64,000 nucleotides of DNA from an uncultured Nesterenkonia sp. (lineage in GTDB: Bacteria; Actinomycetota; Actinomycetes; Actinomycetales; Micrococcaceae). The stretch spans positions 62,001-126,000 of the forward strand of contig CAMIAK010000004.1 in NCBI GenBank assembly GCA_946222885.1, given 5' to 3'. The position numbers and the translations under genes were made by a program. Below, piece by piece: positions 32,703-40,598 of the stretch. Position 1 is the first letter of the stretch. The number at the start of each line of letters is the position of its first letter. The notes beneath the pieces are model-generated. The model did not search any database. It had not been told where the DNA came from and saw only the letters and a list, made by a program, of their open reading frames with translations.

Positions 32703-34178
32703 GGCGGGGTCTATCGGTGGTTGCACCGGCTTGAACTTCAGGAGCCGCAGTGGAGTCCATCGAGCCCGAATCCCTGGGTCGTCGTTATGGGGATGATGTT
32801 TTTGACGCCGTGATCGCGTTGATCAGTCAGGGAATGAGTATCAGGCGGGCTGCTTTAGCGTGTGGGGTCTCGCCTTCGACGGCGGATCGTTGGGCTGGCC
32901 AGTCCAGGGCTGGTAAATCCCATGGAGCTAATGGTCGACCTCCTCATCCTGGCAGGGAACGGTTCCGACAATTGCGTGAACAAGGCATCTCTGTGCCCCA
33001 GGCATCCGCGCAGGTAGGCCTGACACGCAGCAGCGGCTACCGGTGGGATCGAGAACTCTCTGCTGCTGATGCCAGCGCGTCAACACGTTCAGCGGGGAAG
33101 AGCCAAGCGTATAACCAGAGGATGGGCGTTCATCAGTTACTGGCCAGCACAGATACGAATCCTCGCTTCCTGACCTTGGCTGAGCGGGAGAAGATCTGTG
33201 ACCTACGCAGTGCTGGGCTCTCGGTGCGGGCGATCGCCGCGGAGCTGGGAAGGCCTCATTCAACAGTCAGCCGTGAGATCGCGCGTAATAGCGACGCGGT
33301 TGGCCGATACCTGCCATATGGGGCCCAACACATGGCCTCGCGACGTCGAGCTCGTCCCAAACAGCCCAAGCTTGCTGAGCAGTCCCGGTTGCGCTCTTGG
33401 ATCCAGGACAAGCTGGATCTGCGGTGGTCTCCGAAACAGATCAGTGCCACCCTGGTTAAAGAGTTCCCTGAAGACCAGGAGATGCGGGTGTGCACTGAGA
33501 CGATCTACCAGGCCCTCTACCTTCAGGCCCGCGGCGGTCTGAAGAAAGAGATCCAGGCTGCCCTGCGCACTGGCCGGACTCGGCGCAAACCCCAAGGAGC
33601 TCAGCGCAAGCCCCGCATCCTGGGGGAGAACATGCTCATGATCTCAGAACGTCCCGCTGAGGTGGAGGACCGGGCGGTGCCCGGGCACTGGGAAGGCGAC
33701 CTGATCATAGGAGCAGATAGCCGCTCAGCGATCGCCACCCTCGTGGAGCGCCACACCCGTTACGTGATGCTGGCCCACCTATCCGGTGACCACCGGGCAG
33801 AGACCGTCGCCGAAGCCCTCACAAAGAAAATGAAGACCCTGCCACCTCATCTTCGCGGGTCCCTCACCTGGGACCAAGGCTCCGAGATGGCCCTCCACCA
33901 CAAAATCACCATCGCAGCAGACCTGCCCATCTATTTCTGCGATCCCGCCAGCCCATGGCAACGAGGATCCAACGAGAACACCAACGGGCTGCTGCGCCAA
34001 TACTTCCCCAAAGGCACAGACCTCTCCCTCCACAGCCCCGAAGACCTCGAACACGTGGCGCAACAGCTCAACGGCAGACCCCGTGAAACACTGAACTGGT
34101 CAACACCAGCAGAAAAGATGAGAGCCCTCATCCTCACCAGCTAATCACCAGTCGGTGCAACCACCCCTAGAAACCGCC
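32703..34178 (+). mobile_element. IS30-family insertion sequence with terminal inverted repeats
   Basis: A complete element of about 1,476 bp. Imperfect inverted repeats of 31 bp lie at 32703-32733 and 34148-34178 (25 of 31 positions match, including an uninterrupted core TGGTTGCACCG). The transposase gene fills the interior. It is inserted between the SDR gene and tRNA-Asn. I see no clear target-site duplication, which would be only 2-3 bp, so the ends may be off by a base or two. Confidence 0.85.
32750..34144 (+). CDS. IS30-family transposase
   Basis: A 464-residue intact DDE transposase. Residues 1-130 hold two helix-turn-helix-like segments (MSIRRAALACGVSPSTADRW and QASAQVGLTRSSGYRWD). 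The IS30 HTH follows (LTLAEREKICDLRSAGLSVR), then the catalytic core: D in VPGHWEGDLIIGAD, D in GSLTWDQGSEMA, E in GSNENTNGLLRQYFPKG. GTG start at 32750 with AGGAG five bases upstream. The full-length frame and intact triad suggest it may be active. Confidence 0.93.
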   Translation: MESIEPESLGRRYGDDVFDAVIALISQGMSIRRAALACGVSPSTADRWAGQSRAGKSHGANGRPPHPGRERFRQLREQGISVPQASAQVGLTRSSGYRWDRELSAADASASTRSAGKSQAYNQRMGVHQLLASTDTNPRFLTLAEREKICDLRSAGLSVRAIAAELGRPHSTVSREIARNSDAVGRYLPYGAQHMASRRRARPKQPKLAEQSRLRSWIQDKLDLRWSPKQISATLVKEFPEDQEMRVCTETIYQALYLQARGGLKKEIQAALRTGRTRRKPQGAQRKPRILGENMLMISERPAEVEDRAVPGHWEGDLIIGADSRSAIATLVERHTRYVMLAHLSGDHRAETVAEALTKKMKTLPPHLRGSLTWDQGSEMALHHKITIAADLPIYFCDPASPWQRGSNENTNGLLRQYFPKGTDLSLHSPEDLEHVAQQLNGRPRETLNWSTPAEKMRALILTS

Positions 34179-34222
34179 AACGTATAAGAGCGCGAGGATT
34201 TTCCACTTTGGCGCTCTCCTGC

Positions 34223-34228
34223 TAAACT
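34223..34228 (+). promoter_or_regulatory. -10 box of tRNA-Asn
   Basis: TAAACT with TTCCAC 16 bp upstream (34201-34206), 13 bp before the mature tRNA 5' end. Confidence 0.45.
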
Positions 34229-34241
34229 TTTCAGGTCGTAA

Positions 34242-34313
34242 TCCTCCATAGCTCAACGGCAGAGCACTCGACTGTTAATCGAGGGGTTGCTGGTTCGAAT
34301 CCAGCTGGGGGAG
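34242..34313 (+). tRNA. tRNA-Asn (GTT)
   Basis: A full cloverleaf. The acceptor stem TCCTCCA pairs with TGGGGGA. The anticodon stem is CTCGA/TCGAG with loop CTGTTAA (anticodon GTT, 34274-34276), and the T arm is CTGG-TTCGAAT-CCAG. Discriminator G. The 3' CCA is not encoded (CC then G), so it must be added enzymatically. A T-tailed terminator follows. Confidence 0.95.
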
Positions 34314-34321
34314 CCGTTCGG

Positions 34322-34361
34322 GATGGGTCTCTGCCAAGCTGGCAGGGGCCCATCGTTTTTT
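34322..34361 (+). terminator. intrinsic terminator of tRNA-Asn
   Basis: A 15-bp stem (GATGGGTCTCTGCCA with its complement, two G-U wobbles), 3-base loop AGC, then G and six T residues. This is the most canonical rho-independent terminator in the window. Confidence 0.9.
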
Positions 34362-34428
34362 CGACCCCTATCCCGGCCTGCGCAGCGGCCCCAGTGCCTC
34401 TAGGTCTGAAGCCCACCTCGTGACCTAC

Positions 34429-34434
34429 TAGAAT
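34429..34434 (+). promoter_or_regulatory. -10 box for leaderless purU mRNA
   Basis: TAGAAT, eight bases before the purU GTG at 34443. Confidence 0.5.
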
Positions 34435-34442
34435 CAGGCTCT

Positions 34443-35318
34443 GTGACTGCTGCCAATACGAACTCTCCCGACATTGCCCGGCTGATCATCAGCTGCCCTG
34501 ATCAGCATGGAATCGTCGCCGCCGTCTCCGAGGTGATCTCCGAGCTCGGAGGCAATATCATCACGCTGGACCAGTACTCCACCGGGGTCGAGGGCGGCAG
34601 GTTCTTTCAGCGCACCGTCTTCCACCTGCCCGGGTTCACTGCGGCCAAGCCGCAGGTGGAGGAGACCATCGAGACCAGGCTCGCCGGGCGCTTCGGCATG
34701 GAGTGGTCACTGACCGACGCCGGCCGACCCAAGCGAGTGGCGATCTTCGCCTCCAAGACCGATCACTGTCTGCTCGACCTTCTGTGGCGCCATCGCCGCG
34801 GGGAGCTGCCCATGGAGATCGCGATGGTCATCTCCAATCACCCGGACCTCGCCGAGGACGTCCGCACCTTCGGCATCCCCTACGTCCACGTCCCTGTGGT
34901 CGACGGTGACAAGGCGGCCGCAGAAGCCCAGCAGCTGGAGCTGCTGAAGGGGAACGTGGACCTCATCATCCTGGCCCGGTACATGCAGATCATCTCAGAG
35001 GACTTCCTGGAGCGGGTGGGGGTGCCTATCATCAACATCCATCACAGCTTCCTGCCTGCCTTCATCGGCGCGGGTCCGTACCAGAAGGCCAAGGACCGCG
35101 GGGTGAAGCTCATCGGCGCCACCGCTCACTATGTGACCAAGGACCTGGACGAGGGGCCGATCATCGAACAGGACGTCATCCGCGTCTCCCACGCCGATGA
35201 TGTTGCCCAGCTCACCCGCTACGGCGCCGACGTCGAGCGCGCCGTGCTCTCCCGCGCGGTGAAATGGCACTGCGAGGATCGCGTGATCCGCAACGGTAAT
35301 ACGACGATTGTCTTCTGA
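34443..35318 (+). CDS. purU: formyltetrahydrofolate deformylase
   Basis: A 291-residue PurU, which hydrolyses 10-formyl-THF to formate and THF, balancing one-carbon pools and feeding formate to PurT. It has an N-terminal ACT domain (LIISCPDQHGIVAAVSEVIS, about 10-90) and a formyltransferase-like catalytic domain with RVAIFASKTDHCLLDLLWRH, LILARYMQIISEDF, INIHHSFLPAFIGAGPY and ATAHYVTKDLDEGPII. GTG start at 34443. It is convergent with hsp20 across a shared hairpin. Confidence 0.95.
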   Translation: MTAANTNSPDIARLIISCPDQHGIVAAVSEVISELGGNIITLDQYSTGVEGGRFFQRTVFHLPGFTAAKPQVEETIETRLAGRFGMEWSLTDAGRPKRVAIFASKTDHCLLDLLWRHRRGELPMEIAMVISNHPDLAEDVRTFGIPYVHVPVVDGDKAAAEAQQLELLKGNVDLIILARYMQIISEDFLERVGVPIINIHHSFLPAFIGAGPYQKAKDRGVKLIGATAHYVTKDLDEGPIIEQDVIRVSHADDVAQLTRYGADVERAVLSRAVKWHCEDRVIRNGNTTIVF

Positions 35319-35363
35319 ACAGGGCGGCTGCCGACGCTGCTCCTGGGGTAGTACCGGTTGCGC

Positions 35364-35393
35364 AGGGAAGGGTCGCCGAAGCGGCCCTTCCCT
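35364..35393. terminator. bidirectional terminator hairpin between purU and hsp20
   Basis: AGGGAAGGGTCGC (35364-35376), loop CGAA, and its complement (35381-35393) with one wobble: a 13-bp stem in the 104-bp convergent gap. No long T tract. Confidence 0.7.
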
Positions 35394-35422
35394 CGACGGT
35401 GTTCCGTGCCGCACAACGGGAT

Positions 35423-35902
35423 TTAGGCGTCGATTTCCTCCTTCTCGTCCTTCTCTCCAATCGCCGTTTGGCGGACGCCGGTGGTGACCTTGATCCGCTG
35501 TGGCCTTTCCTCGGCATATACGCCTGCCACGCGGACGTTCAGCACTCCAGCGTCGTAATCGGCGGTGACGTTCTCCTCGCTGACATCGTTCGGCAGTGTG
35601 ACCGTCCTGGAGAAGGAGCCGTATCGGACCTCGCGCAGGCCCTCGGCGTCATTCTCGCTGCACCGCTCACCGGAAATGTTCAACGTCCGGCCGGAAAGCT
35701 CCACCGAGACGTCGTTTTCCGGGTCGATCCCGGGCAAGTCGGCGCGGAGCACCAGGTCCTCGCCGTCGCGGCATGCGTCAACTGCGGGGACGAAGCCAGA
35801 GTGCCGCTGTGCGGACTCTGCCAGGGGTGCGCGCAAGGTGCGCGCTATGTCATCCACGAAGGAAAACGGGTCGAGGCGGGTCAATGAAGTGTTTGCCATC
35901 AT
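35423..35902 (-). CDS. Hsp20/alpha-crystallin small heat-shock protein
   Basis: A 159-residue small heat-shock chaperone that holds unfolding proteins without ATP. The alpha-crystallin domain (about 42-135) includes VDACRDGEDLVLRADLPGID, a VELSGRTLNISGER strand, EVRYGSFSRTVTLPNDV and DAGVLNVRVAGVYAEERP. The tail is charged, and the IXI-like motif is not obvious. AAGGAG (908-913 within the 35 kb block) is five bases before the ATG at 35902; the ATG at 35899 is equally possible. A HAIR element about 130 bp upstream points to HspR control. Confidence 0.93.
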   Translation of the reverse strand: MMANTSLTRLDPFSFVDDIARTLRAPLAESAQRHSGFVPAVDACRDGEDLVLRADLPGIDPENDVSVELSGRTLNISGERCSENDAEGLREVRYGSFSRTVTLPNDVSEENVTADYDAGVLNVRVAGVYAEERPQRIKVTTGVRQTAIGEKDEKEEIDA

Positions 35903-36030
35903 TACCACTCCTTTCATTCAGCGCGTGCGGATCGTCGTTGTCCGCATCGTTCTCCGAGAGGACATGTCATCGTTGAAGAACCTCCCGCGTGCGTATATGG
36001 CAACGCCTGACGGGCTGCTCCTATTCCAAA

Positions 36031-36051
36031 CATGAGTGTTATGAACTCAAG
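36031..36051 (-). promoter_or_regulatory. HAIR element (HspR operator) upstream of hsp20
   Basis: On the minus strand CTTGAGT-N7-ACTCATG, one base off the HAIR consensus CTTGAGT-N7-ACTCAAG bound by the heat-shock repressor HspR. It lies 129 bp upstream of the hsp20 start in the 249-bp gap shared with the divergent siderophore gene. The element overlaps a TTGAGT that could be the hsp20 -35. Confidence 0.8.
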
Positions 36052-36139
36052 TTATTCGGCTCGGGATTAAGTGACATGACAGTTGCTTTTATTGCGTAGT
36101 CTGGCTGAGGTCGACCTTTCTTGCCCCACGCGTTGTGTG

Positions 36140-36145
36140 TAAGGT
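36140..36145 (+). promoter_or_regulatory. -10 box for leaderless siderophore-interacting protein mRNA
   Basis: TAAGGT, six bases before the GTG at 36152. Confidence 0.5.
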
Positions 36146-36151
36146 GGCATC

Positions 36152-37033
36152 GTGTCCGAGCAGAAGAGTAAGCCCAAAAAACAGCGTGTTCAGCATCTCC
36201 TCACCGTTCAGGAACGGCGAAACCTGACTCCGCACATGGTGCGCCTGGTGCTCGGCGGCGAAGGCTTCGAGAACATCGAGTTCCGTGATCTGGAAGCTGA
36301 AAACACAGGGGAGCGGACGCCCTGCACGGATCAGTACATCAAGCTGCTCTTCGCCGACCCATCCCTGGGGCTTGAGCGTCCCTACGACCTGGAGGCGTTG
36401 CGCGAACAGCTCCCCGTCGAGCAGATGCCGGTGACCCGGACCTACACGATCCGGCACGTTGACCGGGAGAGCAGGCAGATCTGGGTGGACTTCGTCACCC
36501 ACGGCGATGAGGGACTGGCCGGTCCCTGGGCCCAGCAGGCCGAGCCCGGCGAGCTCATCAGCTTTTTCGGCCCAGGCGCCGGCTATGCCCCGCGGAACGA
36601 CGCCGATTTTCATCTCCTGGCCGGCGACGAGTCGGCGCTGCCTGCCATCGCCGCGGCACTGGAAGGCATGGACCGCCAAGCGCGCGGGTTGGCCGTGATC
36701 GAGGTGCACGACTCCGACGAGGAACTCCCGCTGAATCCGCCGGCCGGCGTCGAGGTCGTCTGGCTGCACCGCGGAGGGGACTTCACTCCTGAGAGCACCC
36801 GGCTGGCCTCCTATCTTGAGACCGCTGAACTGCCTGATCCCGAGGATCAGGACATCCAGGTCTTCGTCCATGGAGAGCGCGCGCAGATGAAGCTGATCCG
36901 GCGGCTGCTGGTCGAGGGTCGGGGACTGCCGCGCAAGGGAATGTCCCTCTCAGCCTACTGGGCCCACGGTCGCGTCGAGGATGAGTTCCAGGCTGAGAAG
37001 AAGACCCCGGCGGGGAAGATCGATCCGGAGTAG
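36152..37033 (+). CDS. siderophore-interacting protein (FAD-binding ferric-siderophore reductase)
   Basis: A 293-residue SIP/ViuB-family flavoprotein that reduces ferric siderophores in the cytoplasm to release iron. The FAD-binding domain carries VTRTYTIRHVDRESRQIWVD (the R-x-Y-T/S FAD motif) and HGDEGLAGPWAQQAEPGE. The C-terminal NAD(P)H domain has HLLAGDESALPAIAAALEGM and VFVHGERAQMKLIRRLLVEG. GTG start at 36152. No siderophore transporter adjoins it, and I could not find a DtxR-like iron box in its upstream region. Confidence 0.93.
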   Translation: MSEQKSKPKKQRVQHLLTVQERRNLTPHMVRLVLGGEGFENIEFRDLEAENTGERTPCTDQYIKLLFADPSLGLERPYDLEALREQLPVEQMPVTRTYTIRHVDRESRQIWVDFVTHGDEGLAGPWAQQAEPGELISFFGPGAGYAPRNDADFHLLAGDESALPAIAAALEGMDRQARGLAVIEVHDSDEELPLNPPAGVEVVWLHRGGDFTPESTRLASYLETAELPDPEDQDIQVFVHGERAQMKLIRRLLVEGRGLPRKGMSLSAYWAHGRVEDEFQAEKKTPAGKIDPE

Positions 37034-37055
37034 CCCAAAGACCTCAGCGCATCAG

Positions 37056-37505
37056 CTACTGTCCTGTCACGTTTGCATTGGTGCTCATCACCAGGGCCGT
37101 GATGAGGAACCCCACCAATACCAGCACGGTGATCGCCGCGCACGGCCCCGCATATCTCCTGAAGCCTGACAGGCGCAGCTCATCACGTCCCCGCATGGAG
37201 CCGCTGAGCAGCAGGAAGAGGTCGATGATCGTCCACGTGGTCACGATTCCCATGAACAGCAGTGAGACGTTGACGTTGTCCAGCAGGACGAACACCACCG
37301 CACAGCCGAAGAGGAAAGTCTTGGTGATCGCCGTCGGGAGAAGGCCCAGATAGTACCGCTGGGCGCCGAGCGGGCCCAGGAGCAGTGCCAGCGCCCAAGC
37401 GGTGAGGAACCGTCGGGATGACTCAGGCTCGGCCTCGAAGACCGCCTTGTCTTCCTCGGTGTAGGTGTTGGCATAGAAGTCGTCGAGGTCGTAGTCACCG
37501 GACAT
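37056..37505 (-). CDS. TM2 domain membrane protein
   Basis: A 149-residue protein with an acidic N-terminus (1-30), then a TM2 domain: FLTAWALALLLGPLGAQRYY with the conserved G-x-x-G-x-x-R-Y/F-Y turn, a second helix, and TWTIIDLFLLLSGSMRGRDE. A third pair of helices (about 120-142) follows. TM2 proteins have no agreed function in bacteria. It is convergent with the siderophore-interacting protein (22-bp gap) and divergent from the YeeE-like transporter. Confidence 0.8.
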   Translation of the reverse strand: MSGDYDLDDFYANTYTEEDKAVFEAEPESSRRFLTAWALALLLGPLGAQRYYLGLLPTAITKTFLFGCAVVFVLLDNVNVSLLFMGIVTTWTIIDLFLLLSGSMRGRDELRLSGFRRYAGPCAAITVLVLVGFLITALVMSTNANVTGQ

Positions 37506-37601
37506 GGTTTCATGCTACGCCCGCTGAGGGCTCCCTGACACCAGACGTGTATGACCCTGTATGACGTCGCGACGGCGCCCAGACGGTCTTCGCCCCTGAG
37601 A

Positions 37602-37644
37602 TTCTGGGGCTGCACGTTTCTTTCCTGAGGGACCCCAGAAGGAG
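37602..37644 (+). promoter_or_regulatory. leader hairpin reaching the Shine-Dalgarno of the YeeE-like gene
   Basis: TTCTGGGG (37602-37609) is complementary to CCCCAGAA (37633-37640), whose last two bases belong to the Shine-Dalgarno AAGGAG (37639-37644). Upstream, TGTATGAC occurs twice exactly 10 bp apart (37548 and 37558), a possible activator site. Confidence 0.35.
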
Positions 37645-37651
37645 CCCTGTC

Positions 37652-38950
37652 ATGGCGACCAACCTCACCACAATCGACTCTTCAGTGTTCACGCCGGCCC
37701 CGACCTGCGTCGCACCGCCGGTCCCTGACCCGGCCGAGCCCCCGCAGCGCAGCAAGGTCAGCGTCTTCCTGCTGATCGCTGCGGCGCTGCTCACGTGGGT
37801 CTTCTTCTCCAACACGCTGCGCTCAGGCACTGAGCAGGGCCTGTACTTCTCGGTCCTTCTGGTGATCGGTCTGGGGCTGGGTGTGGCCCTGTTCCACTCA
37901 CGCTTCGGCTTCACCTCCGCCTGGCGCCAGCTGGTGGCGGTGGGCAATGGCCAGGGCTTGCGCAATCACGCCTTGCTGCTGGGCACCACGGCCACGATCT
38001 TCATGCTGCTCTTCACCACAGGCTGGGGAGCCTTCGGCAATGAGCCGACGCCGTATACGGGGGTGCTCGGCGTCGGCCTGTTCCTCGGCGCCTTCCTCTT
38101 CGGCATCGGAATGCAGCTGGGCGGGGGCTGCGCCTCCGGAACCCTCTTCGCCGTCGGCTCGGGCCAGTCCACCGTGATCCCCACTCTGATCGGCTTCATC
38201 GCCGGTTCGGTGATCTACACCTCGCCGATGTTCTTCCCGCTGGTCTCCGACCTGCCCGGGATGGAGCCGGTGCTGCTCTCCGACCATGTGGGCTTCGTCG
38301 GCGGATGGGGCATCACCATCCTCGCCCTGGTGGCCATCGTGGGGATCTCCCGCGTGGTCCAGGCCCGTCGCAACCCGCCGCCAACCGGCGTGCCGCCCAC
38401 AGCGCGGGGTTGGGCGCGTGCCATCCGCGGCTCCTGGCCGATGTGGGTCGGTGCCCTGGTGCTCGCGGTGCTCGGAGGCGCCGTCATGTGGGTCTCCGGC
38501 GGGATCTGGGGCGTGACCAACGCCTTCGCCCTGTGGGGGGCCAAGTTCCTCCAGCTGTTCGGCATGCAGCCGGAGACCTGGGAGTTCTGGCAGCAGGAGA
38601 ACTGGGCGGCCATGCTCGAGAACCCAGTGCTCTCGCACCAGAACTCGCTGACGAACTTCGGCATCATCATCGGAGCTGCCATCGCAGCTGCGGCCGGGGG
38701 AACGTGGGTCTTCGTCCGGAAGATCGACTGGAAGAACGCGGGCATCGCCGTCTTCGGCGGCATCCTCATGGGCATCGGCGCGCGCCTGGCCGAGGGCTGC
38801 AACATCGGGGCCTATCTGGGCGGCATCGCCTCCGGTTCAGTCTCCGGATGGCTGTGGGCCCTGGCAGCATTGGCCGGCACCTGGGCAGGGCTGAAGGCCA
38901 GGTCCCTGCTGGGGATCGCCAACCCCAAGCCCACCGACTCGGTCTGCTGA
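37652..38950 (+). CDS. YeeE/YedE-family sulfur-compound transporter
   Basis: A 432-residue membrane protein with about ten or more helices and two repeats of the family motif: FGIGMQLGGGCASGTLFAVG and GIGARLAEGCNIGAYLGGIA. The conserved cysteines of these motifs relay thiosulfate in the characterised YeeE (TsuA). The substrate here is probably thiosulfate or a related sulfur compound, inferred from the family. AAGGAG is seven bases before the ATG. No TusA/YeeD partner gene is next to it; the following gene is a holin-like protein. Confidence 0.9.
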   Translation: MATNLTTIDSSVFTPAPTCVAPPVPDPAEPPQRSKVSVFLLIAAALLTWVFFSNTLRSGTEQGLYFSVLLVIGLGLGVALFHSRFGFTSAWRQLVAVGNGQGLRNHALLLGTTATIFMLLFTTGWGAFGNEPTPYTGVLGVGLFLGAFLFGIGMQLGGGCASGTLFAVGSGQSTVIPTLIGFIAGSVIYTSPMFFPLVSDLPGMEPVLLSDHVGFVGGWGITILALVAIVGISRVVQARRNPPPTGVPPTARGWARAIRGSWPMWVGALVLAVLGGAVMWVSGGIWGVTNAFALWGAKFLQLFGMQPETWEFWQQENWAAMLENPVLSHQNSLTNFGIIIGAAIAAAAGGTWVFVRKIDWKNAGIAVFGGILMGIGARLAEGCNIGAYLGGIASGSVSGWLWALAALAGTWAGLKARSLLGIANPKPTDSVC

Positions 38951-39045
38951 TTCCTTTCCGGGCGCTCTGCGCCTTGCGGCGCTCCGGTGGTGGTAGTTTG
39001 GAAGCACCTAGACCAGCCGCTCCCGTCACGATGGAGGCACCACCC

Positions 39046-39897
39046 GTGGCCCAGCATGCCGCGCCGAGCAAGGATAGAGCCCCGAAGACCTCGCTGTTCG
39101 ACGTCGTCAAGGTTCTGCTGAGGCTCGGCCCCAAACAGATCAATGATGAGATCCAGCTGGCCATCGGCCAGATGAAGGCCAAGGGCGTTGCCGCCGGCAT
39201 CGCCGCAGGCCTGATGGTTGTGGGCCTGGTCTTCGTCGCATTCCTGGTGGTGGCACTGATCATCGCCGCCGTCGCTGCTCTGGCGCTGATCTTCGAGCTG
39301 TGGGCCGCTGCCCTCATCGTCGCCGGCGTATTCCTGATCATTGCGCTGATCTTCGCGCTCATCGGCTTCCTGCGCCTGAAGAAGACCATGCCCTTGATGC
39401 CTGAGGATGCCGTGCGCGGCCTGCGACTGGACATGGGCGTGGCCAAGGAGGGCAGCAGCTTCGACCCGAAGGAGCTGGACCGCCGGGACGCTGAGCGCCG
39501 CCGCCAGAAGGAAGAGGCCAAGCGACGCAAGGCAGAGCAGAAGAAGGATCCCGGTTCCGGGGAGCCCAAGGCACCTACGTACCGTGAGCTGCTGCGGCGC
39601 ACCGCTCTGCGCCGTGACCACATCGGGTCCCTGCAGGATCAGCTCCGTGCCCGCAGCGACAAGGAGTCGCTCAAGGACGAGCTGCGTACCACCGTCTCAG
39701 GATTTGCAGGGAAGGTGCGTTCGGCTGCGAAGAAGGACGACGCCGCAGAGCCTGTGGCCAAGCCTGCCTCCGCGGAGGAGCACCAGCCGCAGAGCCCTGC
39801 TGCCGAGTATGTGTCCACACGGTGGAAGCCACTGGCCGTCCTGGGTGCTTCCACAGCTGCCGGCGCCGTCTTTCTGCGCGAGCTCACCAAGAAATAG
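39046..39897 (+). CDS. phage-holin-superfamily-like membrane protein with charged tail
   Basis: A 283-residue protein. Residues 30-125 resemble the actinobacterial holin-X/DUF1469 family: SLFDVVKVLLRLGPKQINDE, then two long hydrophobic helices (about 50-80 and 82-110) and FLRLKKTMPLMPEDA. A Lys/Arg/Glu-rich stretch (about 140-180), a Ser/Asp-rich part and a final hydrophobic segment follow (WKPLAVLGASTAAGAVFLRE). These proteins are not phage lysis genes; their role in the membrane is unknown. GTG 39046 follows GGAGG by eight bases; an ATG at 39031 is in frame. Confidence 0.72.
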   Translation: MAQHAAPSKDRAPKTSLFDVVKVLLRLGPKQINDEIQLAIGQMKAKGVAAGIAAGLMVVGLVFVAFLVVALIIAAVAALALIFELWAAALIVAGVFLIIALIFALIGFLRLKKTMPLMPEDAVRGLRLDMGVAKEGSSFDPKELDRRDAERRRQKEEAKRRKAEQKKDPGSGEPKAPTYRELLRRTALRRDHIGSLQDQLRARSDKESLKDELRTTVSGFAGKVRSAAKKDDAAEPVAKPASAEEHQPQSPAAEYVSTRWKPLAVLGASTAAGAVFLRELTKK

Positions 39898-39906
39898 ACT
39901 GCCGCT

Positions 39907-40578
39907 GTGAGAATCATCGGTGCCGGAGCCCGGGAGGGCTTCGAGTACACCCTGCGGGACACCTTCTGGACCGTGCCCAACGTGGTGACCGTCTGCCGGT
40001 TCCTGCTGGTCCCCGTCTTCATCCTGCTGGTCGCCCAGGGGCAGTACACGGCCGCGTTCTGGGTTCTCGTGGTGCTCGGATCGACCGACTGGGTGGACGG
40101 GTTCATCGCCCGGCGCTTCGACCAGATGAGCACCGTGGGGACATGGCTGGACCCGCTGACGGACCGTCTCTCGCTGACCATCGTGACCCTGACCCTGGTG
40201 GCCTTCGGGATCGCCCCCACGTGGGTGGTGCTCGCCGTCGTGATCCCGGATGCGGTGCTGTTCCTCAACGCAGTGCTGCTGTTCCGGGGCTCGCCCGAGC
40301 TGCCGGTCTCCCTGATGGGGAAGTTCCGCACCGCCGGGCTGCTGGTGGGCGCCCCGCTGATCCTGCTGGCGCACACCCCGGACCTCGACGGTACGATTCT
40401 GATCTATATCGCGGAGGCGACGCTGGCCGCCGGCTGCCTGATGCATATCATCGCCTCGGCGGACTACCTGGTCCAGGCCCATGCGAAGGCGCGGCGGCTG
40501 CGCCGGGAGGGCGTCGACCCGCGGAACCGCGAGCAGTGGTCCCAGAAGGACGCGCCCCCGCCGCGTGAGCTGATCTAG
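39907..40578 (+). CDS. CDP-alcohol phosphatidyltransferase
   Basis: A 223-residue integral membrane enzyme of phospholipid synthesis. The CDP-alcohol signature D-G-x2-A-R-x8-G-x3-D-x3-D is intact at DGFIARRFDQMSTVGTWLDP followed by LTD. About six helices surround it. The alcohol cannot be fixed from sequence: a PgsA-like phosphatidylglycerophosphate or cardiolipin synthase role is likely, inositol phosphate less so. GTG start. It is followed 20 bp later by a glycosyltransferase that may act on the same membrane lipids. Confidence 0.9.
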   Translation: MRIIGAGAREGFEYTLRDTFWTVPNVVTVCRFLLVPVFILLVAQGQYTAAFWVLVVLGSTDWVDGFIARRFDQMSTVGTWLDPLTDRLSLTIVTLTLVAFGIAPTWVVLAVVIPDAVLFLNAVLLFRGSPELPVSLMGKFRTAGLLVGAPLILLAHTPDLDGTILIYIAEATLAAGCLMHIIASADYLVQAHAKARRLRREGVDPRNREQWSQKDAPPPRELI

Positions 40579-40598
40579 ATGGAGGACGACAGGCGTTC

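Noticed and set aside
36052..36151. DtxR/IdeR iron box upstream of the siderophore-interacting protein
   Set aside because: No sequence close to the TTAGGTTAGGCTAACCTAA-type consensus is present in this stretch.
39046..39897. Prophage remnant because of the holin-like protein
   Set aside because: Actinobacterial holin-X-like proteins are common chromosomal membrane proteins; no other phage gene lies nearby.
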